64,000 nt of DNA from Pseudomonadota bacterium (GTDB lineage: Bacteria > Pseudomonadota > Alphaproteobacteria > Rhizobiales > Methylopilaceae), in assembly GCA_023388965.1 (NCBI GenBank), contig JAEWFF010000021.1, positions 1 through 64,000 of the forward strand, given 5' to 3'. The notes under the pieces were generated by a model. The model was not told where the DNA came from. It saw only the letters and a list, made by a program, of their open reading frames with translations, and did not search any database. A program made the position numbers and the translations under genes. Positions within the stretch are counted from its first letter, which is position 1; each line of letters begins with the position of its first letter. Shown here in pieces: positions 1 through 8,053 of this stretch.

Positions 1-44
1 TGGTGGGCCGGGGGCTGGGGGGGGGGTGTGGGCCCTCGTTTCAC

Positions 45-190
45 CCGCACTCCCCCTCACCCCGACCCTCTCCCCGCAAGCGGGGAGAGGGAGTTCGCAC
101 CTCGATAGTTTTTTGATCCCCTCACCCCGCTCAAGCCTTTCGGCTTGAGTCGGCCCTCTCCCGTGAACGCGAGAGGGGTTCCCTGCCGCA
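45..190. repeat. Hairpin repeat pair upstream of the WD40 gene
   Basis: Two GC-rich hairpin units of the modular repeat family (family A) seen throughout the window. One has the tip CTCTCCCCGCAAGCGGGGAG (about 70-90). The second, at 118-178, has the inner stem CTCAAGCCTTTCGGCTTGAG and the outer stem CCTCTCCCGTGAACGCGAGAGG. This is the only content seen before the first gene, apart from a run of ten G near the left edge of the window. Confidence 0.7.
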
Positions 191-213
191 GCGTCACCGG
201 TTAAACCCCGATC

Positions 214-1236
214 ATGTCTTCCCCCGGCCTCACCGACACCTCGCTTGCGGATTATATCCGCCCCGTCCTCGCAGAATCGCATGTCTCGGCCTGCGCATTT
301 CTCGGCAATGTAGCGGCGTTCGCGCTTGGCGACGGCACGGTCATTCTCGCCGGCGGCTCCACGACCTCGCGCGTGAACGTGCATCCGGATTCGGCCATTC
401 TGGTCGCAGCATCCGACGGCAAGTATCTCGTGACCGGCGGCGATGACGGCCGCGTCGTGCGCGTGGATGCGGCCGGCAAGACCGAGGAAATCGCCAGGGC
501 CGGAAACGGCGCGTGGATCGATGCTGTCGCGGCCGGGCCGGACGGCGCTGTGGCCTGGTCGGCGGGGAAGAAGGCTCATGTGCGCGACGGCAAGGGCCAG
601 ATGTTCGCGCTCGACATTGGATCGAGCGGGCGCGGCCTCGCCTTCGCCACCAAGGGCTTCCAGCTTTACATTGCGCGCTATGGCGGCGTGACGCTCTGGT
701 TCCCGCGCACGCAGGGCACGCCGCGCGAAGTGAGCTGGAAAGGCTCGCATCTCGACGTGACCGCGTCGCCGGACGGGCGTTTTGTCGTCTCCACCATGCA
801 GGAAAACGAAATGCACGGCTGGCGGCTCGCGGACGGCGCAAACATGCGCATGTCGGGCTATCCGTCGAAAGTGCGCTCCATGTCGTGGTCGCATGACGGC
901 AAATGGCTGGCGAGTTCGGGCGCGGATGCCGCCATTACATGGCCGTTCATGACCAAGGACGGGCCGATGGGCAAGCCGCCGCTCGAACTGGGCATCCGCT
1001 CCTCGCGCGTCGAGCGCGTCGCGTTCCATCCCTCATCGCCGGTGCTCGCGGTCGGCTACAAGGACGGCTGCGTCCTGTTCGTGCGCATGGACGCCGATGA
1101 CGAGCAGATATTGCAGGCCCGCGCGCCGGGCGATGGCGGCGCGGTCTCGGCTTTGGCGTGGAGCGGCGACGGCAAGATGCTGGCGTTCGGCACCGACGAA
1201 GGCGCGGCAGGCGTATTGACGCTGCCGCAGGTCTAG
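214..1236 (+). CDS. WD40 repeat protein
   Basis: A 340-residue protein built of WD40-like blades, probably a soluble beta-propeller scaffold. Repeated blade signatures are visible, such as LVTGGDDGRVVRVD (about residue 70), VTASPDGRFVVS (about 180), MSWSHDGKWLASSGADAAIT (about 225) and LAWSGDGKMLAFGTDEGAAG near the C-terminus. There is no signal peptide or membrane segment, so it is probably cytoplasmic. Its stop overlaps the convergent receiver gene by four bases. The ligand or partner cannot be inferred from sequence. The call of a WD40 propeller is firm and the biological role is unknown. Confidence 0.85.
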   Translation: MSSPGLTDTSLADYIRPVLAESHVSACAFLGNVAAFALGDGTVILAGGSTTSRVNVHPDSAILVAASDGKYLVTGGDDGRVVRVDAAGKTEEIARAGNGAWIDAVAAGPDGAVAWSAGKKAHVRDGKGQMFALDIGSSGRGLAFATKGFQLYIARYGGVTLWFPRTQGTPREVSWKGSHLDVTASPDGRFVVSTMQENEMHGWRLADGANMRMSGYPSKVRSMSWSHDGKWLASSGADAAITWPFMTKDGPMGKPPLELGIRSSRVERVAFHPSSPVLAVGYKDGCVLFVRMDADDEQILQARAPGDGGAVSALAWSGDGKMLAFGTDEGAAGVLTLPQV

Positions 1237-1604
1237 CCGAGCGCGCTCACGAGGATTTCGCCGATCGATTCGGCGCTGAACGGCTTGGCAATGACCGGCC
1301 TGTTCTCGTGCGGCGGTTGAAGGCCCGCTTCCCCATATCCGGACATGAAGACGAACGGGATGTTTCGTTCTGCGAGCATGTCCGCCACGGGGAAAACCCG
1401 TGTGCCGCCGATATTGACGTCGAGCAGCGCGAGATCGATCTGCTCGGACGCCACGAGTTCCTTCGCCCGGTCGACCTTGGCGGCGGGACCGACCACGGTG
1501 CAGCCGAACTCGGCCAGAATGTCCTCGACCAGCATGGACACCAGCATCTCGTCCTCGACGAGAAGCACGCGGCGTCCGGAAAGGGCTGCAAGACCGGCGA
1601 ACAC
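1233..1604 (-). CDS. Stand-alone response regulator receiver protein
   Basis: A 123-residue CheY-like receiver with no output domain. The acidic pocket lies in VLLVEDEMLVSML (about residues 13-25), the phospho-acceptor Asp in LALLDVNIGG (about residue 61) and the conserved Lys in VIAKPFS (about 107). I place the start at a GTG preceded by AAAAGAGG at suitable spacing. It begins 24 bases after the homospermidine synthase stop on the same strand, so the two are probably co-transcribed. No sensor kinase lies nearby. It may modulate a phosphorelay, but its partner is unknown. The 3' end overlaps the convergent WD40 gene by four bases. Confidence 0.85.
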   Translation of the reverse strand: MFAGLAALSGRRVLLVEDEMLVSMLVEDILAEFGCTVVGPAAKVDRAKELVASEQIDLALLDVNIGGTRVFPVADMLAERNIPFVFMSGYGEAGLQPPHENRPVIAKPFSAESIGEILVSALG

Positions 1605-1628
1605 GAAACCTCTTTTCGCTTGCCGGCC

Positions 1629-3059
1629 TCAGCCGACGAAAAAGTTCTTGAACTGCCAGGGATCGCTTTCGTCGATCTCTTCGGGAAACAGGCCGGGCCG
1701 GTTTTCGAGCGGCGTCCAGTCCGTATAATAGCCCTTCACGGGGCCAAGATAAGGCCGCTGGATTTCGAGGCAACGGGCGAAATCCATCTCGTCGGCCTCG
1801 ACAATGCCCTCGTCCGGATTTTCCAACGCCCAGACAATGCCGGCGAGAACGGCGGACGTGACCTGAAGGCCGGTCGCGCTCTGATAGGGCGCGAGCATGC
1901 GTGTTTCTTCCACGGAAAGCTGCGAACCGAACCAGTAGGCGCCGCGCGCATGGCCATAGAGCAGCACGCCGAGTTCGTCGATCCCGTCGACAAGCTCGTC
2001 CTCGTCGAGGACGTGCAGCCTGTCCTGCACCCTTCCGGCCCCGCCGAACAGTTCGTGCCATGAGAGGATGGCGTCGTCGCAGGGATGATAGGCGTAATGA
2101 CAGGTTGGTCGGTAGACGGCCTTGCCGTCCTCGAAGACGGTGAAATAGTCCGCGATCGAAATCGACTCGTTATGGGTGATGAGGAAGCCGTATTGCGGGC
2201 CGCGCGTCGGGCACCAGGTGCGCACCTTGGTCTCCGCGCCGGGCTGCATCAGATAGATCGCTGGCGCATCCTTGTCGTCGAAGTCGCGCGCGGTGTCCGG
2301 ACGCCATTTTTCATGCGTGCCCCAGCCGAGTTCTGACGGCTGAAGCCCTTCCGAGATGAAGCCTTCGACCGACCAGGTGTTGAGAAACACGTTCGGCGGC
2401 TTGGGGTCTTTGGTTGTCTGCGTGTCGCGCTCGGCGATGTGGATGCCCTTGACGCCGATCTGCCGCATCAGCGCGGCCCATTCGGCGCGCGATTGCGGAT
2501 CGGGCACGTTGAGGTTCATGTCGCGCGCGATGTTGAGGGCGGCCTGCTTGGCGAAGAACGACACCATTCCGGGATTGGCGCCGCAGGTGGACACGGCGGT
2601 GGGGCCGCCGGGATTGCGCTGCCGGGCGTCAAGCGTCATCTGCCGTAGCGCGTAATTGGAACGCTCGGCCGGGCCCTTGCTCTTGTCGAAATAGAAGCCG
2701 AGCCACGGCTCGTTGACGGTGTCGATGTAAAGACAACCGAGTTCGCGGCACAGTTCCATGAGATCGACCGAGCCGGTATCGACCGAAAGGTTGACGCAGA
2801 AGCCCTGTCCGCCGCCTTTCGTCAGAAGCGGCGTCAGAAGCTCGCGGTAATTGTCCTTCGTGACATGCTTTTCGATGAAGGGAATGCCGCGTTCGTCCGC
2901 GATCCATCTGTTGTGCGGATTTGGATCGATGATCGTTATGCGGTCCTTGTCATAGGTCAGATGGCGTTCGATCAGGGGCAGCGTGCCGCGCCCGATCGAT
3001 CCGAACCCGATCATGACGATCGGTCCGGATATGTGTCCGTGAATCGGCCAATCCGCCAT
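1629..3059 (-). CDS. hss: Homospermidine synthase
   Basis: A 476-residue enzyme that makes sym-homospermidine from two putrescines in an NAD-dependent reaction, the main triamine route in many rhizobia. The N-terminal Rossmann motif GFGSIGRG (about residues 18-25) is followed by a saccharopine-dehydrogenase-like body. The DTVNEPWLG and STCGANPGMVSFF segments and the C-terminal YTDWTPLENRPG and DPWQFKNFFVG stretches match the bacterial enzyme as I know it, and the length is normal for the family. Its substrate putrescine would come from the ornithine decarboxylase gene 0.8 kb away. A receiver gene follows closely in the same orientation. Confidence 0.95.
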   Translation of the reverse strand: MADWPIHGHISGPIVMIGFGSIGRGTLPLIERHLTYDKDRITIIDPNPHNRWIADERGIPFIEKHVTKDNYRELLTPLLTKGGGQGFCVNLSVDTGSVDLMELCRELGCLYIDTVNEPWLGFYFDKSKGPAERSNYALRQMTLDARQRNPGGPTAVSTCGANPGMVSFFAKQAALNIARDMNLNVPDPQSRAEWAALMRQIGVKGIHIAERDTQTTKDPKPPNVFLNTWSVEGFISEGLQPSELGWGTHEKWRPDTARDFDDKDAPAIYLMQPGAETKVRTWCPTRGPQYGFLITHNESISIADYFTVFEDGKAVYRPTCHYAYHPCDDAILSWHELFGGAGRVQDRLHVLDEDELVDGIDELGVLLYGHARGAYWFGSQLSVEETRMLAPYQSATGLQVTSAVLAGIVWALENPDEGIVEADEMDFARCLEIQRPYLGPVKGYYTDWTPLENRPGLFPEEIDESDPWQFKNFFVG

Positions 3060-3165
3060 TCGTGCCCGCTCCGTGAGAGAAAATCGCCCGCGAAGTAGAG
3101 CCGTGCGGATGGGGATAAATCAAGGCGCGCCGGCGATGGGAATCGCCGACGGCGCTTCTGCCGGA

Positions 3166-3708
3166 TCAGGCCGCGACTTGAAGCCCCGCTTCGGCCGCCA
3201 CAGGGGCCGGGACAAACAGGCCGGTCGCGCGCAGGACGCCCTCGGCGCCATTGAGCGCATCCGCCACGAGTTCGCGGGCGAGGAAGCGCGCGGGCTCATA
3301 CGGGCCGGGCATATGCAGCCTCGCGGTCGGCCCGGCCGAGAAGCCGAAGCGCGCATAATAGGGCGCATCGCCAACGAGCAGAACGGCGCGGTGGCCAAGC
3401 GCGGCGGCGCGGGTGATCGCGCTGCGCATCAGCAGGCTGCCCACGCCGCGCGACTGCGCATCCGGCGCAACGGCGAGCGGGCCGAGCAGAAGCGCGTCAT
3501 GGCTGCCGGCCGCGACGTTCCAGAGCCGCACCGTGCCGACGAGCGCGCCGGTCTCGTCCTCGGCGACCAGCGCCAGGCCATCGGCCGGCATCCGGCCTTC
3601 GCGCAGCCGCGCCGAGGTCTTGCGGAAACGCGCCTCGCCCATCGCCGCGTCGAGAATGTCCTCGCGGGCGTCGATGTCCGACAGGGTTTCGTTGCGTATG
3701 TTGATCAT
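3166..3708 (-). CDS. GNAT family N-acetyltransferase
   Basis: About 180 residues. The acetyl-CoA binding motif is seen in VAPDAQSRGVGSLLMRSAI (Q/R-x-x-G-x-G), with the beta4-beta5 region VGTVRLWN ahead of it and YYARFGFS behind it, typical of predicted YhbS-like acyltransferases. I prefer the start MINIRNETL because an upstream GGAGGG sits seven bases before it. The earlier ATG at 3723 lies on top of that ribosome-binding site. The substrate is unknown. The family includes small-molecule and protein acetylators, and the neighbouring polyamine genes make a polyamine substrate conceivable, but nothing in the sequence shows it. Confidence 0.8.
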   Translation of the reverse strand: MINIRNETLSDIDAREDILDAAMGEARFRKTSARLREGRMPADGLALVAEDETGALVGTVRLWNVAAGSHDALLLGPLAVAPDAQSRGVGSLLMRSAITRAAALGHRAVLLVGDAPYYARFGFSAGPTARLHMPGPYEPARFLARELVADALNGAEGVLRATGLFVPAPVAAEAGLQVAA

Positions 3709-3776
3709 GGCCGTGCCCTCCATGGGCGCAGCCCTCGCACTCTTTCGAGCCGTCCGGGTGGTTCTTGTTCGTCGTT

Positions 3777-3902
3777 TCCCGGACCAGCGAGGCGAAGCCG
3801 AGCGCCGATCCGGGATCCAGGATTAAAGTGCGGCTTCGCCGCTCCTTATTATGCTGGGCCCCGGATCACGCGATGCGCTTTGCGCACGCGGTCCGGGGAA
3901 CT
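3777..3902. repeat. GC-rich palindromic repeat (family D)
   Basis: Two adjacent imperfect palindromes lie between the acetyltransferase and the 3' end of the decarboxylase. The second has long arms beginning CCCCGGATCACGCG and ending CGCGGTCCGGGG, with the tip GCGCTTTGCGC. A related copy lies at 16562-16715. It may act as a transcription terminator for the decarboxylase, although no U-run follows. Confidence 0.6.
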
Positions 3903-3903
3903 C

Positions 3904-5037
3904 TCAGATGCAGACCGTGTGCAGCGGCGGGAAGCCGTTGAACGCGACCGACGAATAGGTCGTCGTGTACGCACCCGTCGCTTCGATCAGCACGCGGTCG
4001 CCGATTTCGAGGCTGATCGGAAGCTCGTACGGCTCGCGCTCATACATCACATCCGCCGAATCGCAGGTCGGGCCCGCCAGCACGCACGGGGCGAGCGGCG
4101 CGCCGTCGCGCGGCGTGCGGATCGGATAGCGGATCGCCTCGTCCATCGTCTCGGCAAGGCCGCCGAACTTGCCGATGTCGAGATAGACCCAGCGCTTCTC
4201 GTCCGCAGCGTCCGATTTCTTCGAGATCAGCACGACTTCGGATTCGATGATGCCCGCATTGCCGACCATTCCGCGGCCGGGCTCGATGATCGTTTCCGGG
4301 ATGCGGTTGCCGAAATGCTTGCGCAGCGCGCCGAAGATCGCCTCGCCATAGCTGCGCACGCCCGGAATCTTCTTCAGATAACGGGTCGGGAAGCCGCCGC
4401 CGAGATTGACCATCGACAGGTGGATGCCGCGCTCGGCGAGCGTACGGAAAATCCGGCCGGCCGACTTCAGCGCGCCGTCCCACATTTTCGGGTCGCGCTG
4501 CTGCGAGCCGACATGGAACGAGACGCCATAGGCGATGAGGCCGAGGCGGTGGGCGTGTTCGAGCACATCGACCGCCATCTCCGGCACGCAGCCGAATTTG
4601 CGCGAGAGCGGCCATTCGGCACCCGCGCCGTCGCACAGGATGCGCGCGAAGACCTTCGCGCCGGGAGCGGCACGGGCGATCTTCTCGACTTCCTCGACGC
4701 AATCGACGGCGTACAGATCGACGCCGAGCGCGCGCGCGGTCGCGATGTCGCGCTCCTTCTTGATCGTGTTGCCGAAGGAGATGCGGTCGGCGGTCGCGCC
4801 GGCGGCCAGCACCATGCGCATTTCCTGCACGGACGCGGTGTCGAAGCACGAGCCGAGACCGGCCAGGAGCTGGAGCACTTCCGGCTGCGGGTTTGCCTTC
4901 ACCGCGTAGAAGACGCGGGTGTCCGGCAGCGCCTTGGCGAAGGCGCGGTAGTTGTCGCGCACCACGTCGAGATCGACGACGAGGCGCGGGCCTTCGTGAG
5001 GATGGGCCGTGAGATAGTTGCGAATGCGGTCGGTCAT
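3904..5037 (-). CDS. odc: Ornithine decarboxylase (fold-III, PLP-dependent)
   Basis: A 377-residue alanine-racemase-fold decarboxylase that converts ornithine (possibly also lysine) to putrescine (or cadaverine). Visible signatures are the PLP lysine in FYAVKANPQ (about residue 47), the PLP-phosphate site HVGSQ and GGGFPTRY, the EPGRGMVG loop, and the catalytic Cys in GPTCDSADV of the C-terminal barrel. I chose MTDRIRNYL as the start because family members begin here. The frame is open 19 codons further upstream without a convincing ribosome-binding site. It supplies putrescine to homospermidine synthase and probably to the carboxynorspermidine route. It is preceded by a long structured leader (separate entry). 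Confidence 0.93.
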   Translation of the reverse strand: MTDRIRNYLTAHPHEGPRLVVDLDVVRDNYRAFAKALPDTRVFYAVKANPQPEVLQLLAGLGSCFDTASVQEMRMVLAAGATADRISFGNTIKKERDIATARALGVDLYAVDCVEEVEKIARAAPGAKVFARILCDGAGAEWPLSRKFGCVPEMAVDVLEHAHRLGLIAYGVSFHVGSQQRDPKMWDGALKSAGRIFRTLAERGIHLSMVNLGGGFPTRYLKKIPGVRSYGEAIFGALRKHFGNRIPETIIEPGRGMVGNAGIIESEVVLISKKSDAADEKRWVYLDIGKFGGLAETMDEAIRYPIRTPRDGAPLAPCVLAGPTCDSADVMYEREPYELPISLEIGDRVLIEATGAYTTTYSSVAFNGFPPLHTVCI

Positions 5038-5094
5038 CGGGAGGTCCCCAAAATACGCGGTGGCTTTCGCGTTGAGGTCGCCCGTTCCGGCCAC

Positions 5095-5437
5095 GCGATG
5101 GAGACGCGCCGGGCGGTACTCGTCAACGCTGCCGGACGATCAGTCCGGCGGCTCTTGTTCGCGCCGAAGACGGAGCCATGCCGTGGCAGCACGCGGCTGC
5201 GTCAGGCACAAAGTTCCGCCTACGATTGGATAGGGAATGTCCCGTCCGCACGCCTCGGCAAAGATGTAGTCTGCCTCTTCAGTGACCCCGGCCGTTGGAC
5301 TGGCCGGGAGAGACCAAAAAAGCCCTCTACGTCGTTGCTTTAAGTTGCGTCCGCCGGCCGAGCGCCGACTTAAACCCGGTTTGTCTTTCCGGTTACCGGT
5401 CTGCCCAGACGGGGCTTCCGTCTAGACCGGCACGCAA
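5095..5437 (-). promoter_or_regulatory. speF-type structured leader of ornithine decarboxylase
   Basis: About 400 gene-free bases precede the decarboxylase. On the minus strand this leader opens with a hairpin whose outer stem is CCGGTCT/AGACCGG (5396-5430) and whose inner stem is AGACGG/CCGTCT. Next comes TTTAAGT/ACTTAAA (5339-5374) enclosing a GC-rich arm, then the segment TAGAGGGCTTTTTTGGTCTC, then a CCCGGCC/GGCCGGG hairpin (5287-5308). The position and the conserved-looking single-stranded blocks match my memory of the alphaproteobacterial speF RNA motif described upstream of ornithine decarboxylase genes. The ligand or mechanism is not known to me, and the 3' boundary is approximate. Confidence 0.7.
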
Positions 5438-5556
5438 CCACAGGCACGTGCGAAATTGGGCAGCCGCGAGATAAGCAAAATGCCGCGCCGGTGCAAGAGC
5501 TGAATTGTGATTATTTCGAGATCGTTAGCGCTGTGGCGCTCGCGCCACGGCGCGTT

Positions 5557-5787
5557 TTACTCGATGACCGGCTCGACCCGGTTCGCATTGCGCCAGAAGG
5601 CGACCAGGAAATAGACGGCGAGGAGGGCTCCCGCGCCTTCGAGAATCCAGGCGCCGATCTCGCCGAGGCCGAACATGCCGGCGATCGCCCAGCCGCCGGC
5701 GACGCCGGCAACGAGGATTTCCACGCCCACGAGAATCGTGGCCGAAATGACGGTGAGGGCGTTCAAGGGATTGAGACGGTGAGCCAT
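5557..5787 (-). CDS. Small two-helix membrane protein
   Basis: A 76-residue protein with two predicted membrane helices (about residues 10-32, LTVISATILVGVEILVAG, and 42-64, IGAWILEGAGALLAVYFLVA) and a short charged C-terminus. I recognise no family. The start MAHRLNPLN immediately abuts the divergent transglycosylase region. Codon use and length suggest a real gene, but the function is unknown. Confidence 0.6.
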   Translation of the reverse strand: MAHRLNPLNALTVISATILVGVEILVAGVAGGWAIAGMFGLGEIGAWILEGAGALLAVYFLVAFWRNANRVEPVIE

Positions 5788-5875
5788 GATGGCGCGGAAC
5801 CTAACGTCCCGCCGCTCCGGAGGCAAGGTGAACACGAACCCGGATCCCGCCACAGGTTTTGTGCATTGTCCCGGA

Positions 5876-6505
5876 ATGCGCCTCGCCGCCTGCCTCGTCC
5901 TGCTGCTGTTGGCCGTGCCCGCCACGGCCGAGCCGACCGTGTCCGCGGATGCCGTCGATCTTCGGGTGATGGTGCGCACCGAAGCGGTGCAGCGCGGCCT
6001 GCCGCCGGAAATCGCGGATGCGGTCGCCGAAGTCGAAAGCGCTTACCGCCCTGGGGCCATGGGGCAGGCGGGCGAAATCGGCCTGATGCAGGTTCTGCCG
6101 TCCACGGCGCGGATGCTCGGTTTTGCCGGCACCAATCCGGAACTCGCCGATCCGGCGACCAATATCCGCTACGGCGTCGATTATCTCTCCGGAGCGTGGA
6201 AGCTCGCGGACGAGGATATCTGTACAACGGTGATGAAATACCGCGCCGGGCATGGCGAGACCCGTTTCTCGCACAAGTCCGTCGCCTATTGCCGGCGCGT
6301 GCGCGGCATTCTTCAGGCGCAGGGCTATCCGGTGCGCGGCGAGGTTCCGGTCGCGACGTTCGGGGCGCCCGTCACGGGCGTTGCTGCGGCGGGCGGTGGC
6401 GGAAAGGGCCGCGCCGCGAGCCGGATCGACTGGAGTGCCTATCAGCGCCGGATCAGGACGATCCAGTCGCGCATCACCGAGGCCGATCTGACGATCATGC
6501 GCTGA
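5876..6505 (+). CDS. Soluble lytic transglycosylase (SLT domain)
   Basis: A 209-residue exported murein hydrolase. I place the start at MRLAACLVLLLLAVPATA, an obvious signal peptide with a cleavage site after ATA. The frame is open further upstream but only as non-signal sequence. The SLT catalytic Glu lies in ADAVAEVESAYRPGAMG, followed by GEIGLMQVLPSTARMLGF and TNIRYGVDYL, the classic goose-lysozyme-like motifs. It cleaves the MurNAc-GlcNAc bond with 1,6-anhydro formation in the periplasm. A short basic tail follows the domain. The 3' end overlaps convergent pxpA by 11 bases. Confidence 0.88.
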   Translation: MRLAACLVLLLLAVPATAEPTVSADAVDLRVMVRTEAVQRGLPPEIADAVAEVESAYRPGAMGQAGEIGLMQVLPSTARMLGFAGTNPELADPATNIRYGVDYLSGAWKLADEDICTTVMKYRAGHGETRFSHKSVAYCRRVRGILQAQGYPVRGEVPVATFGAPVTGVAAAGGGGKGRAASRIDWSAYQRRIRTIQSRITEADLTIMR

Positions 6506-7283
6506 TGCGCGTGTTCTCGGCGCGCGCGGCGATCACCCGGGCAAGCGGCGCGATGGTGACGCCGCAATCCTGCACCGCCCGGCGGATGGCGCGCGCGCTC
6601 ATCACCGATGTCGGCTCGTCGCCATGTACGCACAGAGAATCGAAATCGAGCGGCAGCACTTTCCCGGAAGCCGTCGTGACCTCTCCCGCCTCGATCATGC
6701 GCCTGACGCGGGCGCCGACCTCTTCCGGATTGGCGATGACGGAGAGCGGCTTGTCGCGCAGCATCAGCAGGCCGTCATCGGTGTAATGGCGATCCGGAAA
6801 GGCCTCGGCGCCGAAGGCCAGCCCGAGGGTGTCGGCCGCCTTGCGCATCACCGAGCCGGCGAACCCGACATAGATCAGGCGCGGATGGGCGGCCTTGATG
6901 GCGCGGCCGATGGCGAGCGCATGCGCCTCGTCGACCGTGGCCACATTGTAAAGCGCGCCATGCGGCTTGACGTGCGAGAGTGCGATGCCCGCTTCGCTGG
7001 CCGCTTCCGCCAGCGCGCCGATCTGGTAGGCGACGAGCGATTCGAGCTCGTCCATCGACATGCGGATGATCGTGCGGCCGAAATTGCCGAGATCGTCGAA
7101 ACTGGGATGGGCGCCGACGGAAACCCGCCGGGCGGCGGCGGAACGGCAGACGGACCGCATGGTCTCGGCATCGCCCGCGTGGAAACCGCAGGCGATATTG
7201 GCGCTGGAGACAACATCAAGCAGCGCTTCGTCGGTGCCGTAGCCTTCACCGATATCGGCATTGATGTCGATCAGCCTGGGCAT
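6495..7283 (-). CDS. pxpA: 5-oxoprolinase subunit A (LamB/YcsF family)
   Basis: A 262-residue LamB/YcsF protein. It starts with MPRLIDINADIGEGYG and contains the family signatures SSANIACGFHAGD, VGAHPSFDDLGNFGR and VKPHGALYN, with CVHGDEPTSV near the C-terminus. Together with PxpB and PxpC it hydrolyses 5-oxoproline to glutamate using ATP. The gene is divergent from pxpBC across a gap of about 80 bases that must hold both promoters. Many bacteria keep all three genes in one direction, so this arrangement is slightly unusual. Confidence 0.93.
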   Translation of the reverse strand: MPRLIDINADIGEGYGTDEALLDVVSSANIACGFHAGDAETMRSVCRSAAARRVSVGAHPSFDDLGNFGRTIIRMSMDELESLVAYQIGALAEAASEAGIALSHVKPHGALYNVATVDEAHALAIGRAIKAAHPRLIYVGFAGSVMRKAADTLGLAFGAEAFPDRHYTDDGLLMLRDKPLSVIANPEEVGARVRRMIEAGEVTTASGKVLPLDFDSLCVHGDEPTSVMSARAIRRAVQDCGVTIAPLARVIAARAENTRISA

Positions 7284-7366
7284 GAAGCAGACCCTTGACG
7301 ATCCAACAGCGGACCTCCTGACTATATAGGGTGCGCGCGGCGCCGATAGAGGATGATGGCAAAAAC

Positions 7367-8053
7367 GTGAATATTTTCGATGCTGCGCGAATATACCCTC
7401 TGGGTGACACGGCGCTGACGCTCGTTTTCGGCGAGAGCGTGGATGTTGAAATCAATGCCTGTGTCATGCGCGCGGACAGCGCCCTTCGCGCGGCCCGGAT
7501 TCCGGGCGTGACGGAAACCGTCCCGACATTCGCAGCGCTGACCGTTCATTTCGACCCCGCCGCAATGGCGCGCGATGAACTGATCGCGCGGATCGGGGCG
7601 CTTTCCGTTCCCGATGCAGAAGCGGCCGGCACGGGCCGTGTCCGGGAGATTCCGGTTCTGTACGATGGGGCGGATCTTGCGGAGGTCGCGGAGGAAAGCG
7701 GGCTGACGCCGGAGGGCGTCCGCGATCTGCACGCAGCCGCGCAATATCATGTCTACATGCTCGGCTTCCTGCCGGGCTTTGCCTATCTCGGTGATCTGCC
7801 CGAGAAATTGCAGCTGCCGCGCCTGAAGGAGCCGCGCATTCGCGTGCCGGCCGGTTCGGTCGCCATTGCGGGACCGATGACCGCCGTCTACCCGTCCGCC
7901 TCGCCGGGCGGCTGGCGCCTCATCGGGCGCACGCCTTCCGTGCTGTTCGATCACAGGACCGATCCGCCCAATCTGCTCGCGCCCGGCGACACGGTGTGTT
8001 TCCGCGCGATCGGGGCCGACGAGTTCCGCCGCCTCTCGGAACCCGCGTCATGA
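7367..8053 (+). CDS. pxpB: 5-oxoprolinase subunit B
   Basis: About 228 residues, KipI/PxpB family. The signatures are the N-terminal YPLGDTALTLVFG, then HAAAQYHVYMLGFLPGFAYLG and RVPAGSVAIAGPMTAVYPS, the cyclophilin-like core shared by this family. I choose the GTG at 7367 (MNIFDAARIYPLGD) because homologues begin just before the R-x-Y-x-L-G-D segment. An in-frame GTG at 7331 would add 12 residues. The stop overlaps the pxpC start as ATGA, so translation is coupled. It forms a complex with PxpC in 5-oxoproline hydrolysis. Confidence 0.92.
   Translation: MNIFDAARIYPLGDTALTLVFGESVDVEINACVMRADSALRAARIPGVTETVPTFAALTVHFDPAAMARDELIARIGALSVPDAEAAGTGRVREIPVLYDGADLAEVAEESGLTPEGVRDLHAAAQYHVYMLGFLPGFAYLGDLPEKLQLPRLKEPRIRVPAGSVAIAGPMTAVYPSASPGGWRLIGRTPSVLFDHRTDPPNLLAPGDTVCFRAIGADEFRRLSEPAS

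Noticed and set aside
1..40. Run of ten G at the left edge as a biological signal
   Set aside because: It sits at the window edge next to a repeat, and homopolymer runs are prone to assembly error. Nothing else supports a function.
5287..5308. CCCGGCC/GGCCGGG hairpin in the decarboxylase leader as an intrinsic terminator
   Set aside because: On the coding (minus) strand it is followed by GTCACTGAAG with no U-run. It is more likely part of the leader fold.
3073..5343. 756-codon plus-strand frame opposite the acetyltransferase, ornithine decarboxylase and its leader
   Set aside because: Spans two real genes and the structured leader in antisense, with no family motif.
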